DNA of 45,254 nucleotides from positions 1 to 45,254 of the forward strand of contig CAXTSI010000007.1 in NCBI GenBank assembly GCA_964246695.1, written 5' to 3'. The notes beneath the pieces were generated by a model, which worked only from the letters and a program-made list of their open reading frames with translations, was not told the origin of the DNA and made no database searches. The translations under genes and the position numbers were made by a program. How positions within the stretch are numbered: position 1 is the stretch's first letter; the number at the start of each line of letters is the position of its first letter. Shown here piece by piece: positions 1-7,380 of this stretch. Source of the DNA: Stigonema sp964246695 (GTDB lineage Bacteria > Cyanobacteriota > Cyanobacteriia > Cyanobacteriales > Nostocaceae).

Positions 1-262
1 CTCGATGCTGGAGTTCTGCTGCAAACACGACATCGCCCGTAGCGTCGTTAACAATTGCAATTCCAGTATGTTTTGCACCAGGGTCAATCTTGATTCTCAG
101 TGACTGAACAGGTGCATCTGGGCGGGATTCTTTCAGTATTAAAGTGAATGGAAACCTACGAAAAATTGCAGCTTTTCCATTTCTTAAAAGTTGTCTAGCT
201 TGAGCTGGATGAATTGGGTTTTGTGGTTTTTTTTCAGCGTCGATTACTAATACTTTGCTCAT
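1..262 (-). CDS. iscB: IscB-type RNA-guided nuclease, N-terminal part (cut by window edge)
   Basis: The first 87 residues are visible. An N-terminal PLMP-like segment (PIHPAQARQLLRNGKAAIF, about residues 16-34, then RFPFT) is followed by a RuvC-I strand with IKIDPGAKHTGIAIV, where D60 is the expected catalytic aspartate. This order is that of IscB, the IS200/IS605-associated ancestor of Cas9, which cuts DNA guided by an omega-RNA. The bridge helix, RuvC-II/III and HNH lie outside the window, so an IsrB form without HNH cannot be excluded. The ATG at 262 has GGAGG six bases upstream. About 350 bp upstream lacks a gene, as expected for the guide RNA. Confidence 0.85.
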   Translation of the reverse strand, partial: MSKVLVIDAEKKPQNPIHPAQARQLLRNGKAAIFRRFPFTLILKESRPDAPVQSLRIKIDPGAKHTGIAIVNDATGDVVFAAELQHR

Positions 263-520
263 AAGAGCCTCCATTACTGGGTAATGTTAGCCTAGACGTT
301 GATACGAGTCGGTACTTTTTTAATAGCACTGTCTTAACCCTCTATGACTGGTTAACTATCAAATTACAGAGCAACAAACTGGCTGCGTATTTGTTGGTGT
401 GAACTTTAACTCTTACTCGTATCGGCTGCTTGAAACAAGTTCAAGCCATCGGGTCAACATATTCCTAAAGTCCCAAGACTTCAAAACTAGGCTTGAAGCC
501 CCGTGCCTTCAGGTCGGGGT
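263..520 (-). ncRNA. Candidate omega-RNA scaffold upstream of iscB
   Basis: On the minus strand, just 5' of iscB, two compact hairpins occur next to each other: CCCCG..CGGGG with an inner CCT/AGG (499-519) and GGCTTCAAGCC (490-500). The rest up to the iscB start is gene-free. Known omega-RNAs lie directly upstream of IscB and carry the guide at their 5' end, so about 521-540 would be the guide. No covariance model was run; the boundaries are inferred. Confidence 0.55.
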
Positions 521-633
521 TGCTGACCGTCAGAATCGGATTCTTCATCCTCTTCCTCTTCTTCCAACGCTTCTAGAACTTGTTCCGTGTAGGCAACGTC
601 TTGACCATCTTCAATTCTTGCGATAGTTAGCTC
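487..633 (-). pseudogene. Out-of-frame acidic C-terminal tail of the neighbouring gene, invaded by the IscB element
   Basis: An open frame of 48 codons without ATG, GTG or TTG at its start reads ELTIARIEDGQDVAYTEQ, then an acidic run of E and D and ends inside the omega-RNA hairpins. It is shifted +1 relative to the gene at 611-1033 and looks like that gene's lost C-terminus. The IscB element appears to have landed in it, since the last residues are encoded by the omega-RNA hairpin. It could also be an independent remnant. Confidence 0.45.
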
Positions 634-1033
634 TTAATATTGCTTCTCCTCTTAATCTCAATTCTGTTTCAAGTGCTGTATGTTGCTTTTGTGCTTCCTC
701 TGTGAATACTAGTTCATCTTCAAACCTAAAGTATTCATGGATACTCACGTAGCGAAAAAACTCTTTTACTCTCGGCTTTACTTGTTCAATAATATAGTAG
801 TCAGCATACCCTCTTTCAATGTACTTATTTGCATATCCCATTTTATACCGAACATCATCTACATAGAAACTTCTAGTATATTTACATCTATCATCCATAT
901 TGATTAAAAGAAAGAATACCTCCCCAGCTTTATCTTTCAACCATTCCCTTTGAATCTCACCCTCTTTAAGAGGTTTGTAAAAGAGTAACAATTCTTTCTT
1001 ATCTTTGATTAAAAGACTGGTAGGTATTCCCAT
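611..1033 (-). CDS. Hypothetical protein, 140 aa
   Basis: No family recognised. The protein is soluble, charged and alpha/beta in character, with Tyr/Phe-rich patches (YKMGYANKYIERGYADYY near the middle) and a basic C-terminus ending RANYRKN. The ATG at 1033 has AGGAG seven bases upstream. The stop may be premature, because a coding-like acidic tail follows in the +1 frame. It begins ten bases after the next gene upstream ends, consistent with a leftward operon. Confidence 0.6.
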   Translation of the reverse strand: MGIPTSLLIKDKKELLLFYKPLKEGEIQREWLKDKAGEVFFLLINMDDRCKYTRSFYVDDVRYKMGYANKYIERGYADYYIIEQVKPRVKEFFRYVSIHEYFRFEDELVFTEEAQKQHTALETELRLRGEAILRANYRKN

Positions 1034-1043
1034 TGTTTAACTC

Positions 1044-1610
1044 CTATCGGTTCTCTCTTCTCGTTGGGTTATTAGGTGATACTCTTTGCCTATCATTGTA
1101 AAGTATGTCCCTTAAGTTTATTCTTGCCTTACAAGCTATATCTCTTGTTCTTCCTGTTGGATCATCTGGGTCGTCCTGTATTTCCATTTGCAACTCCCAC
1201 CTGCCTGGTGGAATATTAACACTGTTTTTTAGATGCTCAAACCATTGTCTGCATTGCCGTGTAGTGTCAGCATAGTTAACATACTCTATAAAATACCTGG
1301 TTCTTCGATACTCATTAACAGGTCTTTTAACAAATGAGTTACCTGATGGTTTGTGTTCATCAACAGAATGATTGGGAGAACCAGCGGGTGTCTTATATTC
1401 CAGTCCTGTCTTCATATCCCTAAGAATATAAAACAGTGTACCACCAATCACTATAGCCCCGACTACAATACACCCTACACCAGTAGCACATAGCTCCCCA
1501 GCCAGAGGTAAAGCTTCAACCTGAGCAATGTTCGGTTCTGCTTTAACTAAAGAACTGTTCAAGCAGAAGATAGTAGCAAGTACAGTACTTGCTAGTTTAT
1601 GATATTTCAT
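1044..1610 (-). CDS. Exported, membrane-anchored hypothetical protein, 188 aa
   Basis: A signal peptide is clear: basic start MKYHK, hydrophobic core and a probable cleavage after SLVKA near residue 25. A second hydrophobic segment, GCIVVGAIVIGGTLFYIL (about residues 46-63), should anchor it in the membrane, leaving a polar C-terminal domain of about 120 residues with several Cys and Trp. The start has GGAGG eight bases upstream. Family not recognised. Its position next to phage-type regulators suggests an envelope-directed accessory or lysis-related role, but this is a guess. Confidence 0.6.
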   Translation of the reverse strand: MKYHKLASTVLATIFCLNSSLVKAEPNIAQVEALPLAGELCATGVGCIVVGAIVIGGTLFYILRDMKTGLEYKTPAGSPNHSVDEHKPSGNSFVKRPVNEYRRTRYFIEYVNYADTTRQCRQWFEHLKNSVNIPPGRWELQMEIQDDPDDPTGRTRDIACKARINLRDILYNDRQRVSPNNPTRRENR

Positions 1611-1702
1611 TGTGTGTCCTCCAATTAAGGGAAAGGTACGAACAAGAGGGATGTGTTCAGGAGCGCGATCGCACTCGCAACAACAATTTGTTTTTTCATT
1701 TG

Positions 1703-1939
1703 TTAAAGTTTGTAAACATCATGAACAACAGATGCAGCTTCTTCTAGGTGCTTTACCGCTTCTTTGAACCCCATCTGCTGGTCTGTCCAATTAGTCAGTG
1801 CGATCAACAAATCCTCATAGGTGTAGCCCTCTTGCTTCAGAATGGGGATAAGATCGCTTACGAAGCGAGTTAATGCTTCACGACGGAGGTCTTGCAATGT
1901 GTGTCGTATGCCCTCAGTGTTTTCCACAGTGATTAACAT
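1703..1939 (-). CDS. Small helical protein, paralogue of the adjacent gene (78 aa)
   Basis: All-helical by composition. The core RFVSDLIPILKQEGYTYEDL aligns with RFLTDYFIPLLEERGYTLRH in the gene immediately upstream, and the following L..AL..W pattern also matches, so the two are tandem paralogues. It starts inside the 3' end of that gene (26-bp overlap), which implies translational coupling; no good ribosome site is seen. Function unknown. Confidence 0.6.
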   Translation of the reverse strand: MLITVENTEGIRHTLQDLRREALTRFVSDLIPILKQEGYTYEDLLIALTNWTDQQMGFKEAVKHLEEAASVVHDVYKL

Positions 1940-2201
1940 TTACAGTTTGTTCGCGATCAAGGTTGGCTACGGCATCTAGCAGGTGGTGCGCTACCGCTTT
2001 ATCCTCAAAGTCGAAAGCCCAACTACCAAGTGCTTGTAGTAGATGTCGTAAGGTGTACCCGCGTTCTTCTAACAAGGGAATGAAATAGTCAGTTAGAAAT
2101 CGCTGCAGCGCGAGTTCTCGGTCAATCCGGAGGAGAATTTGAACTGCATGAGAGTCCATTTCGGGGTAAGTCCAATCTGGAGAAAATTCTCTTGGTAGCA
2201 A
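1914..2201 (-). CDS. Small helical protein, tandem paralogue (up to 95 aa)
   Basis: Shares the R-F-x-x-D-x-x-I-P-x-L-x-x-x-G-Y-T core with the downstream gene. The longest frame starts at a TTG (2201); the ATG at 2159 (MDSHAVQ) is a plausible alternative because it removes the part without a paralogous match. It lies just after the BRO gene's stop, in the same leftward operon. No known domain recognised. Confidence 0.55.
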   Translation of the reverse strand: MLPREFSPDWTYPEMDSHAVQILLRIDRELALQRFLTDYFIPLLEERGYTLRHLLQALGSWAFDFEDKAVAHHLLDAVANLDREQTVNVNHCGKH

Positions 2202-2207
2202 CGCCAG

Positions 2208-3065
2208 TCAGTGGTCATTCATTTCGAGGGCTTCCAGAACATCTTTGAACCAGCGCAAACTTTGTATGGTTTTGTCCCGTCCTTGCGCCGTGTTTAAAAT
2301 GACCTTGCAATACTGCTTGCCTTTATCGGTGGGCAAGTACGCGGGATTGTTGCCACCATCGGGATTGCGCTCTTGGAAACCCTGTGAGAGCAACAGCTTG
2401 TTGATTTGACGCGCTGTGTAATTAGTGTTTGTGCTTGAGCCTAGAATTTGACCTAGCTGGGTGGGAGACAGCAGTTCCGATTCGACCGGAATTGACAGCG
2501 CGGTTTTGAATATCTCCATAGTTGGCTTTAAAGCAGGGTGGTGATGGGCGATCGCATTCGCTTTCTTCCCCGCTTGCAGTTCAGGTGGTACGGCAGTTTT
2601 GCTATATATAAGGTCGGCTAGTTCTGATATTTCTTGGGGTGTGGGGACGGCAGGGGGTAAGGCAGGTTGGGGTTCTTGGGGTTGTATGGTAGTTTGCGCG
2701 ATCGCATAAGAACCAGTTTTGCGGATGGTGGGGAGAACCTCGTGATATACCCATCGCTGAAAACGTCTTGCTACAGGTTTGCGGGATTTAAATATTAAAC
2801 GATACAAACCCGGTTCGTTTACAACCAGCATTTCCTGATCGCCTCCAAGGGTGTTGACAATGGCAACCCCCTTTTCGTCTTCATCTAGCCCACCGTCATG
2901 ATAAATGCTGTTATCTTTTGCTTTGCGTTCTCTACCGTTAACTGCTAGAGAGACGGTTATTCCCAAAATGGTACACACATCTGCTGCCACCCACCAAGGA
3001 TCGTCTGCTGTACCAACGCATCGAACTTCTTGTGACTCAAATTGAAATATTGTTAGGTTGCTCAT
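2208..3065 (-). CDS. BRO family, phage antirepressor-like protein
   Basis: The first ~110 residues are a BRO-N domain: FQFESQEVRCVGTADDPWWV, AADVCTILG, then a late NEPGLYRLIFKSRKP and RRFQRWVYHEVLPTIRKTG, the signature end of the domain. BRO-N proteins bind DNA and act as antirepressors or regulators in phages and large DNA viruses. The C-terminal ~150 residues are a separate module with LSPTQLGQILG and an HTH-like TARQINKLLLSQGFQ that may bind DNA or a partner repressor. The ATG at 3065 is preferred to an upstream TTG. XRE repressors lie next door, fitting a lysogeny switch. Confidence 0.85.
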   Translation of the reverse strand: MSNLTIFQFESQEVRCVGTADDPWWVAADVCTILGITVSLAVNGRERKAKDNSIYHDGGLDEDEKGVAIVNTLGGDQEMLVVNEPGLYRLIFKSRKPVARRFQRWVYHEVLPTIRKTGSYAIAQTTIQPQEPQPALPPAVPTPQEISELADLIYSKTAVPPELQAGKKANAIAHHHPALKPTMEIFKTALSIPVESELLSPTQLGQILGSSTNTNYTARQINKLLLSQGFQERNPDGGNNPAYLPTDKGKQYCKVILNTAQGRDKTIQSLRWFKDVLEALEMNDH

Positions 3066-3120
3066 ATTTTTTTCCAAAACAAGGTCACAGGCACGGAGAT
3101 ATCTCCGTGCAGAAAGATAA

Positions 3121-3606
3121 CTACGCTGCTAGCAAGTCTGTTGCCAGACAACCGTAGTTCGCGATAATCACCAGTTGTGCTTGTTCTGGAGTGTTGAGTT
3201 GGGGACGGAAATTGGAATTACAGGGTTGAGCGATCCACTTACCGCTCATATCTTGGTAGAAAGTGCCCAGTAGGTGGTAACTGAACCAGACGCGATACAT
3301 GATGCCGAATACCGGATCGTAATCGGAGTCAACTTCGATCAAATCGGGCGTAGTTACGGCAGCAACGGGTTGCTGTTCGGGAGCGATCGCCTCTGCTTGG
3401 GTTTCGATGTATTCGTTCAGTTCTTCTTGCGCTGCTGCTTGTTCGTCAGTAATGGTATTGATGCAGTCTTGGGTTACAACGTGGTTTTCACGAGCAAAGA
3501 CATCAAACAACCCACACCAGCCTTTATCTGTGCCGTCATTTCTGCCCTGATAGTAAGGACAAGTGGCGCAGGTCTTAGAACCGACGCTAGAAAAATGTTG
3601 TAGCAT
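3121..3606 (-). CDS. Cys-rich/'EVDSD' repeat-family protein, copy A
   Basis: Two modules. The N-terminal one has CATCPYYQGRNDGTDKGWC, then H and TQDC, resembling a small metal or Fe-S cluster site. The C-terminal one has EVDSDYDPVFGIMYRVW, then LLGTFYQ and WIAQPC. Three further copies occur in this window (4165-4647, 21546-22559, 32613-33413). The ATG at 3606 (MLQHF) is chosen because copies C and D start with MLQQF and MIRQY; a GTG at 3642 would add 12 residues. Function unknown. Confidence 0.7.
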   Translation of the reverse strand: MLQHFSSVGSKTCATCPYYQGRNDGTDKGWCGLFDVFARENHVVTQDCINTITDEQAAAQEELNEYIETQAEAIAPEQQPVAAVTTPDLIEVDSDYDPVFGIMYRVWFSYHLLGTFYQDMSGKWIAQPCNSNFRPQLNTPEQAQLVIIANYGCLATDLLAA

Positions 3607-3640
3607 GAATTTAGAAATTCTTTGTTGAATAAGGGTTTTC

Positions 3641-3686
3641 ACAAGAGGCGTCGCTTTGTTTTCCAGACAGGGGCGGCGCCTCTTGT
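3641..3686. promoter_or_regulatory. Inverted repeat in the leader of copy A
   Basis: Perfect 10-bp arms (ACAAGAGGCG at 3641-3650, CGCCTCTTGT at 3677-3686) with a 26-nt loop, in the leader just upstream of the chosen start. Copies C and D also have a leader hairpin, so translational or transcriptional control of the family is possible. Confidence 0.4.
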
Positions 3687-3724
3687 TTCTCTAATTTATC
3701 AACTCGCAGTTGACATGTCAACCA

Positions 3725-4048
3725 TTAGGCGACATCATTTTGTAAAACCCGCAAGAGTTCAGATGGCTCAAAGTAAACAGCAGGAAACAGCCTTTTAAAA
3801 TCGACATCAAGAGCATTACAAATAGCCAAAATCAATTCTGTAGAGACAGCTTCGGCTTTTCCAGCTTCTAACTTGTGGACATACTGATAAGTGCAAGTTA
3901 AACCATTTTTGCTAACCTTTTCCGCAAGTGTTCGCATAGAAACATCACCACGTAAGGATTGTAATCGCTTACCCAGTTCAGGACTCCATTTGAGTCTGTC
4001 CACGCACTCCAGAGAGATCATAAGTTTTAGCTGATCATTTTTATCCAC
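3725..4048 (-). CDS. XRE-type helix-turn-helix repressor
   Basis: A Cro/CI-type HTH spans roughly residues 25-90: LGKRLQSLRGDVSMRTLAEK, then TCTYQYVHKLEAGKAEAVS and ILAICNALDVDFKRLF, the usual five-helix pattern. Expected to bind operators in the neighbouring intergenic regions. It is followed by a short C-terminal tail, so it lacks a CI-style oligomerisation/protease domain. An inverted repeat (4057-4095) lies directly upstream and may be its own operator. Confidence 0.75.
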   Translation of the reverse strand: MDKNDQLKLMISLECVDRLKWSPELGKRLQSLRGDVSMRTLAEKVSKNGLTCTYQYVHKLEAGKAEAVSTELILAICNALDVDFKRLFPAVYFEPSELLRVLQNDVA

Positions 4049-4056
4049 ATTGTAAT

Positions 4057-4095
4057 CTCGTAGTTGACTATAGAACGCTTGGTGACTACTACGAG
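4057..4095. promoter_or_regulatory. Probable operator upstream of the XRE gene
   Basis: CTCGTAGT (4057-4064) and ACTACGAG (4088-4095) form a perfect 8-bp inverted repeat nine bases upstream of the repressor start; a size and place typical of an autoregulatory site. Confidence 0.45.
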
Positions 4096-4164
4096 TTTAA
4101 AGTTTTAGCAAAAATTCTGGCAGTTATGGCTGTCGGTAAATTGTTGTGGCTGGATATTTAGCTG

Positions 4165-4647
4165 TTACGCTGCTGCGTTGGCTAAAGCTGCTAAGACTTC
4201 ATCTGGCATGCCGTAAAGAGTAATGATCGCGGCTTGCGCTTTCAGAGACGTGGCGCATCGCAGCACTCTGTTACTTTTCACGGGCTGCGCTACCCACGAT
4301 CCATCCAAGGCGCAATAAAAAGTACCGAGTAAGTGGTAACTGATCCATACGCGGTACAAAGTCCCAAATTCGGCATCAATGTCGGAGTCAACCTCGATTT
4401 CAGGTGCAATGGTTTGGGCTTGAACTTGGACGTACTCGTTCAGTTCTTCTTGGGCTACTGCTTGCTCCGAGGCAATGGTGTTTATGCAGTCCTGAGTTTC
4501 TTGATGGGCGGATCGGGCAAAAGCGTTGAATAGGTTGCACCAGCCTTTATCTGTGCCGTCCCTGCGAGAGACGTAGTAGGGGCAGTCGGCGCAAGTTTTC
4601 AGATCAGTCTGAGCGATCACTTGTGAGTCAATCGTTTTGTAGTGCAT
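4165..4647 (-). CDS. Cys-rich/'EVDSD' repeat-family protein, copy B
   Basis: Same two modules as copy A: CADCPYYVSRRDGTDKGWC, with H and TQDC following, then EVDSDIDAEFGTLYRVW, LLGTFYC and WVAQPV. Between them lies a helical EEQ-rich linker. Copy A and B flank the XRE gene, suggesting local duplication. The start is the only ATG before the Cys module. Function unknown; the four invariant cysteines and one histidine suggest metal binding. Confidence 0.7.
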   Translation of the reverse strand: MHYKTIDSQVIAQTDLKTCADCPYYVSRRDGTDKGWCNLFNAFARSAHQETQDCINTIASEQAVAQEELNEYVQVQAQTIAPEIEVDSDIDAEFGTLYRVWISYHLLGTFYCALDGSWVAQPVKSNRVLRCATSLKAQAAIITLYGMPDEVLAALANAAA

Positions 4648-4654
4648 AATTAGA

Positions 4655-4795
4655 GTAACTAGTACTATCTGGTTGACACAGCAGCGGTCGTTTCTAATTG
4701 GCGTTAGTGGGCGATCGCTTTTGTGTTAGTACTATCCTACTAACATATTAGTACTGTGTCAATATATTAGAACTAATATATTAGCGGTTAAAGTT
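4655..4795. promoter_or_regulatory. Divergent control region with repeated TTAGTACT sites and a palindrome
   Basis: Between divergent genes. It contains several TAGTACT repeats (about 4660, 4726, 4749) and a perfect palindrome, AATATATTAG-AA-CTAATATATT (4761-4782), ending 13 bases before the rightward XRE start. TTGACA-like and AT-rich elements are embedded. This resembles a phage-type operator set controlling both directions. Confidence 0.55.
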
Positions 4796-5014
4796 ATGGG
4801 TTTAAAAGAGTTACGGCAAAAAGCGGGATTGAGGGCGGAAGACGTAGCAATCAGTCTTGGGGTAGCGTACTCAACGGTTCGCAACTGGGAGCAGGGAAGG
4901 ACTATTCCAACGCTAGGTATTCTTCAAACGGAAAAGCTTGTTCATCTTTACCAGTGCAGCTTCGAGGATTTGGTGCAAGCGGTAAAAGAGGTGCAAGGTA
5001 GAGCGATCGCGTGA
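4796..5014 (+). CDS. Small XRE-family HTH regulator (Cro-like)
   Basis: 72 residues, almost entirely an HTH: MGLKELRQKAGLRAEDVA, then GVAYSTVRNWEQGRTIP and LVHLYQCSFEDL. Size and divergent placement opposite another HTH gene match Cro-like proteins of temperate elements. It probably binds the palindrome at 4761-4782, which overlaps its own promoter. Confidence 0.8.
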   Translation: MGLKELRQKAGLRAEDVAISLGVAYSTVRNWEQGRTIPTLGILQTEKLVHLYQCSFEDLVQAVKEVQGRAIA

Positions 5015-5183
5015 ATACTTGTAGCCCACAAGACTAATGTTTCATTTATTACAATCATACACGTAGGTTAGTAGGAGCGATCGCCACAAATTCACCCTGT
5101 AAAGCAACAAATTCACTATCTTCGCTGAGGTTGTTTCCAGATGTGCGAGGTGAAGCTAGGGGAATTAGTCCAGGGTTAAGACG

Positions 5184-5720
5184 ATGAAAAAATTTATTTC
5201 CAGCATTGCTGCAAGTTGTTTAGCTGTAACGGCTTTAGCATACTGCAAACCAGCATCCGCCGAACAAATTCCCTCACCTAGCGGACAGTGGGTGCCAGTT
5301 GTCAGAGACTTCAACAGCACCATTTATCAAATAGACAGAGGAATTCACAGACAAGGGCAATTTGCTGCATTTTGGGCGCAATCCCACGAATTGAATGGCG
5401 GTAGGAGAGCAGCATATTTAGCGGCAAATTGTGATAACAAAGCATATCAAAATTTAACAGAATTCAAGCTGGATAGTGCCGGAAACATTATTAGTAGAGA
5501 CGAAGATAAAAAAGCAGTTGCCTACGCTCGAAACGGAACGCCGATCGCCGATCTAATTAATGCTGCTTGTGGCAATCAATCAATTGACCCAGCGGTTCAA
5601 GCTCAGGCAAATCAAGCCCAGGTAACGCAAGCTCAGCTAGAGGCTTTGTCACGCGCTCGCCAGACAGCCCAGGAAGGGATAAGCAACGCGATGAATAGTA
5701 CTGCCAGGATATTTAAGTAA
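5184..5720 (+). CDS. Exported protein with the shared C-terminal 'GISNA..MFK' motif
   Basis: An N-terminal signal peptide (basic MKK, hydrophobic core, likely cleavage after PASA near residue 26) precedes a globular domain of about 100 residues with two Cys, then a Gln/Ala-rich helical tail. The last 18 residues, TAQEGISNAMNSTARIFK, match the end of the next gene (TAQVGISNALNTTASMFK) and more loosely the one after. The shared end suggests docking to one partner. Followed by a strong terminator. Family not recognised. Confidence 0.65.
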   Translation: MKKFISSIAASCLAVTALAYCKPASAEQIPSPSGQWVPVVRDFNSTIYQIDRGIHRQGQFAAFWAQSHELNGGRRAAYLAANCDNKAYQNLTEFKLDSAGNIISRDEDKKAVAYARNGTPIADLINAACGNQSIDPAVQAQANQAQVTQAQLEALSRARQTAQEGISNAMNSTARIFK

Positions 5721-5758
5721 ACAAGATCCTCGATCCACCAAAATTGACACTTGTACTA

Positions 5759-5790
5759 GGGTAGCTTCCATCAAGCTACCCTTATTTGAT
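5759..5790 (+). terminator. Rho-independent terminator
   Basis: GGGTAGCTT (5759-5767) pairs with AAGCTACCC (5773-5781) around a 5-nt loop and is followed by a T-rich stretch. It closes the transcript of the exported protein. Confidence 0.8.
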
Positions 5791-5952
5791 TATTTATTAC
5801 TATTTCAAATATTTATTGTTTTTTTTTATAAATATGTCACTTCTTCAAAAGTAAATATTTTGTTGCATTAACTTTATTTTATTGGTTGTTTTACTGAAAA
5901 TTTGAGTGCAGTATTTCAAACTAGTAATACGTACGTTTGTGGAGGTTGAATA

Positions 5953-6432
5953 ATGGCTTTTTTATTGCCAGCTCTTGCTGGAGGCGCAGCTTCAGCTGTT
6001 GGAGGCGCGATTGGAAATAATCTCGCTAGCGCTTTTGGATTAAATAATAATGGCAACTCGTCTGCATCCAGCAGTAATTCGTCTGGATCGCCTTCATCTG
6101 ACAATCCAGATTTGAGTGCAGAACAGGTTCACCAATACCTCGTTAAACATAATCTTAAGCTTTCCGCCGATGACGAAGCATCATTGCAAAACCAAAAAGC
6201 TCAAGACGCTTACAACATGCAGATGCGGTCCCAACTAGACGCACAGCGACAGCAAGCACCTTTATACAATGACATAGCAAACACCAATGCAGAAAGAAAT
6301 CTGGTTTTGAATGCTCAAAAATATGCAGCTGACAACACTGCGAATCAGCTTAATAATTTACAGCAAGCACGCAACACGGCTCAAGTAGGCATCAGTAACG
6401 CTTTAAACACTACAGCTTCAATGTTCAAATAA
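5953..6432 (+). CDS. Gly-zipper plus coiled-coil protein, pilot/virion-like
   Basis: The N-terminus is a small-residue hydrophobic segment (LLPALAGGAASAVGGAIGNN), typical of membrane-inserting Gly-zipper helices. A Ser/Asn linker and a long Gln/Ala/Asn-rich coiled coil follow, ending TAQVGISNALNTTASMFK. Such architecture resembles DNA pilot or internal virion proteins of small phages; that is inference from layout, not homology. GGAGG lies seven bases before the ATG. The following gene is a clear paralogue in the C-terminal half. Confidence 0.6.
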   Translation: MAFLLPALAGGAASAVGGAIGNNLASAFGLNNNGNSSASSSNSSGSPSSDNPDLSAEQVHQYLVKHNLKLSADDEASLQNQKAQDAYNMQMRSQLDAQRQQAPLYNDIANTNAERNLVLNAQKYAADNTANQLNNLQQARNTAQVGISNALNTTASMFK

Positions 6433-6482
6433 GTTGCTAATTCCAGAATAAAAATTCATCCAAAAGGACCAAAAGTAAAGAT

Positions 6483-6866
6483 ATGTATAACCCACTTAAC
6501 ACCCCACTCGCTAATAACATGAATATGGGGATGGCTGCAGGCACAGGCGCTGGTCAACAACTTAGCGCTGCTCAAACCCTGCAAACCTTGAATCAGCAAG
6601 GTGTAGTGCTATCCCCCCAACAACAAGCTGCACTACAGCAACAAGCTGCAAACGAGGCTGCACAATCCCAACTACAACAACAAGCTGCGTCGCAGGGCAT
6701 GACGGCAGGCTTGGCAAATGCTGCAGCTAACACTAATGCTCAAAGACAAATGGCGATCGCTGCCCAAAACGTTGCCAACCAACTAGGGGCATTACAACAG
6801 AATCGCGCAACCAATGCTAGTATGATCGCTAATGCAGCCAATACTGCTGCTGGGATGTTCCGTTAA
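6483..6866 (+). CDS. Ala/Gln-rich coiled-coil protein, paralogue of the previous gene
   Basis: 127 residues with almost only A, Q, N, L, M and G. LSAAQTLQTLNQQGVVLSPQ aligns with the upstream gene's LSAEQVHQYLVKHNLKLSAD, ANTNAQRQM with ANTNAERNL, and it ends NASMIANAANTAAGMFR. A low-complexity, non-charged coiled coil suggests a structural or DNA-delivery virion part. It precedes the capsid gene by one open reading frame. Confidence 0.6.
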   Translation: MYNPLNTPLANNMNMGMAAGTGAGQQLSAAQTLQTLNQQGVVLSPQQQAALQQQAANEAAQSQLQQQAASQGMTAGLANAAANTNAQRQMAIAAQNVANQLGALQQNRATNASMIANAANTAAGMFR

Positions 6867-7287
6867 ACTAGCAACAATGGCGGATGTAAGCGCGATCGCA
6901 TTCCTACTGTCAGAATGCTTTTCCCGCTATGAACCAGCAGTTTATCAAGAATGGTGCGATCGCAATGCCCAACCCAACAATCTAACCTTAATTGCTATTA
7001 TCGGAAGCGCAATCGTCGGTGTTTTAAAGCTTTCAGCAATTGACAATAACTCAATTTACCTATCCAGCTTGGCAGTTGATCCTAACTTCAGAAATCAAGG
7101 TATTGCTACCAAATTACTTTCCGTTGCACAGGCGATCGCACAATATTTCGGAATCAGTAATTTGTACTTGCATGTTTTACCTGTAGAGAAAACATTGAGA
7201 CTTTATCTCAAGACGGGATATCAATTTCATTGCGTACAAGCTGTAGCTAATCAAATCACAATATTGCTTTGTAAAAAGCTGTATTAA
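6832..7287 (+). CDS. GNAT-family N-acetyltransferase
   Basis: Motif A is present at about residues 80-96: LAVDPNFRNQGIATKLL, the acetyl-CoA pyrophosphate loop, followed by LYLHVLPVEKTLRLYLKTGYQF, the usual motif B. Substrate unknown. The start at 6832 overlaps the previous gene by 35 bp; it is preferred to the ATG at 6877 because the first beta strand (SVKLATMADVSAI) would otherwise be lost. Its position inside a virion-like block is unusual; it may modify a structural or host protein, or be a passenger. Confidence 0.75.
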   Translation: MQPILLLGCSVKLATMADVSAIAFLLSECFSRYEPAVYQEWCDRNAQPNNLTLIAIIGSAIVGVLKLSAIDNNSIYLSSLAVDPNFRNQGIATKLLSVAQAIAQYFGISNLYLHVLPVEKTLRLYLKTGYQFHCVQAVANQITILLCKKLY

Positions 7288-7297
7288 TAATTAAGAA

Positions 7298-7333
7298 AAA
7301 GCTGGGGCTACTATTCCCATAAGCCCCAGCTTT
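7298..7333 (+). terminator. Terminator-like hairpin
   Basis: AAAGCTGGGGCT (7298-7309) and AGCCCCAGCTTT (7322-7333) form a perfect 12-bp stem with a 12-nt loop. The T-tract is short, so it may attenuate rather than stop transcription into the capsid gene. Confidence 0.6.
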
Positions 7334-7348
7334 AAAAGGAGTTTAGCT

Positions 7349-7374
7349 CTCCCGAACGCATTATTTTTCGGGAG
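7349..7374 (+). promoter_or_regulatory. Hairpin covering the capsid gene's ribosome binding site
   Basis: CTCCCGAA (7349-7356) and TTCGGGAG (7367-7374) form an 8-bp stem whose 3' arm holds the GGGAG that serves the TTG start at 7381. An upstream GGAG (7338-7341) could pair with the 5' arm instead and release it. Translational control is inferred. Confidence 0.45.
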
Positions 7375-7380
7375 CTTACT

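Noticed and set aside
399..626. 75-codon rightward frame at the left end
   Set aside because: It lies antisense across the omega-RNA hairpins and the acidic coding tail, has no ribosome site and a non-protein-like composition.
3274..3603. 109-codon rightward frame opposite copy A
   Set aside because: Antisense to a clearly conserved family module; a shadow of that gene's codon pattern.
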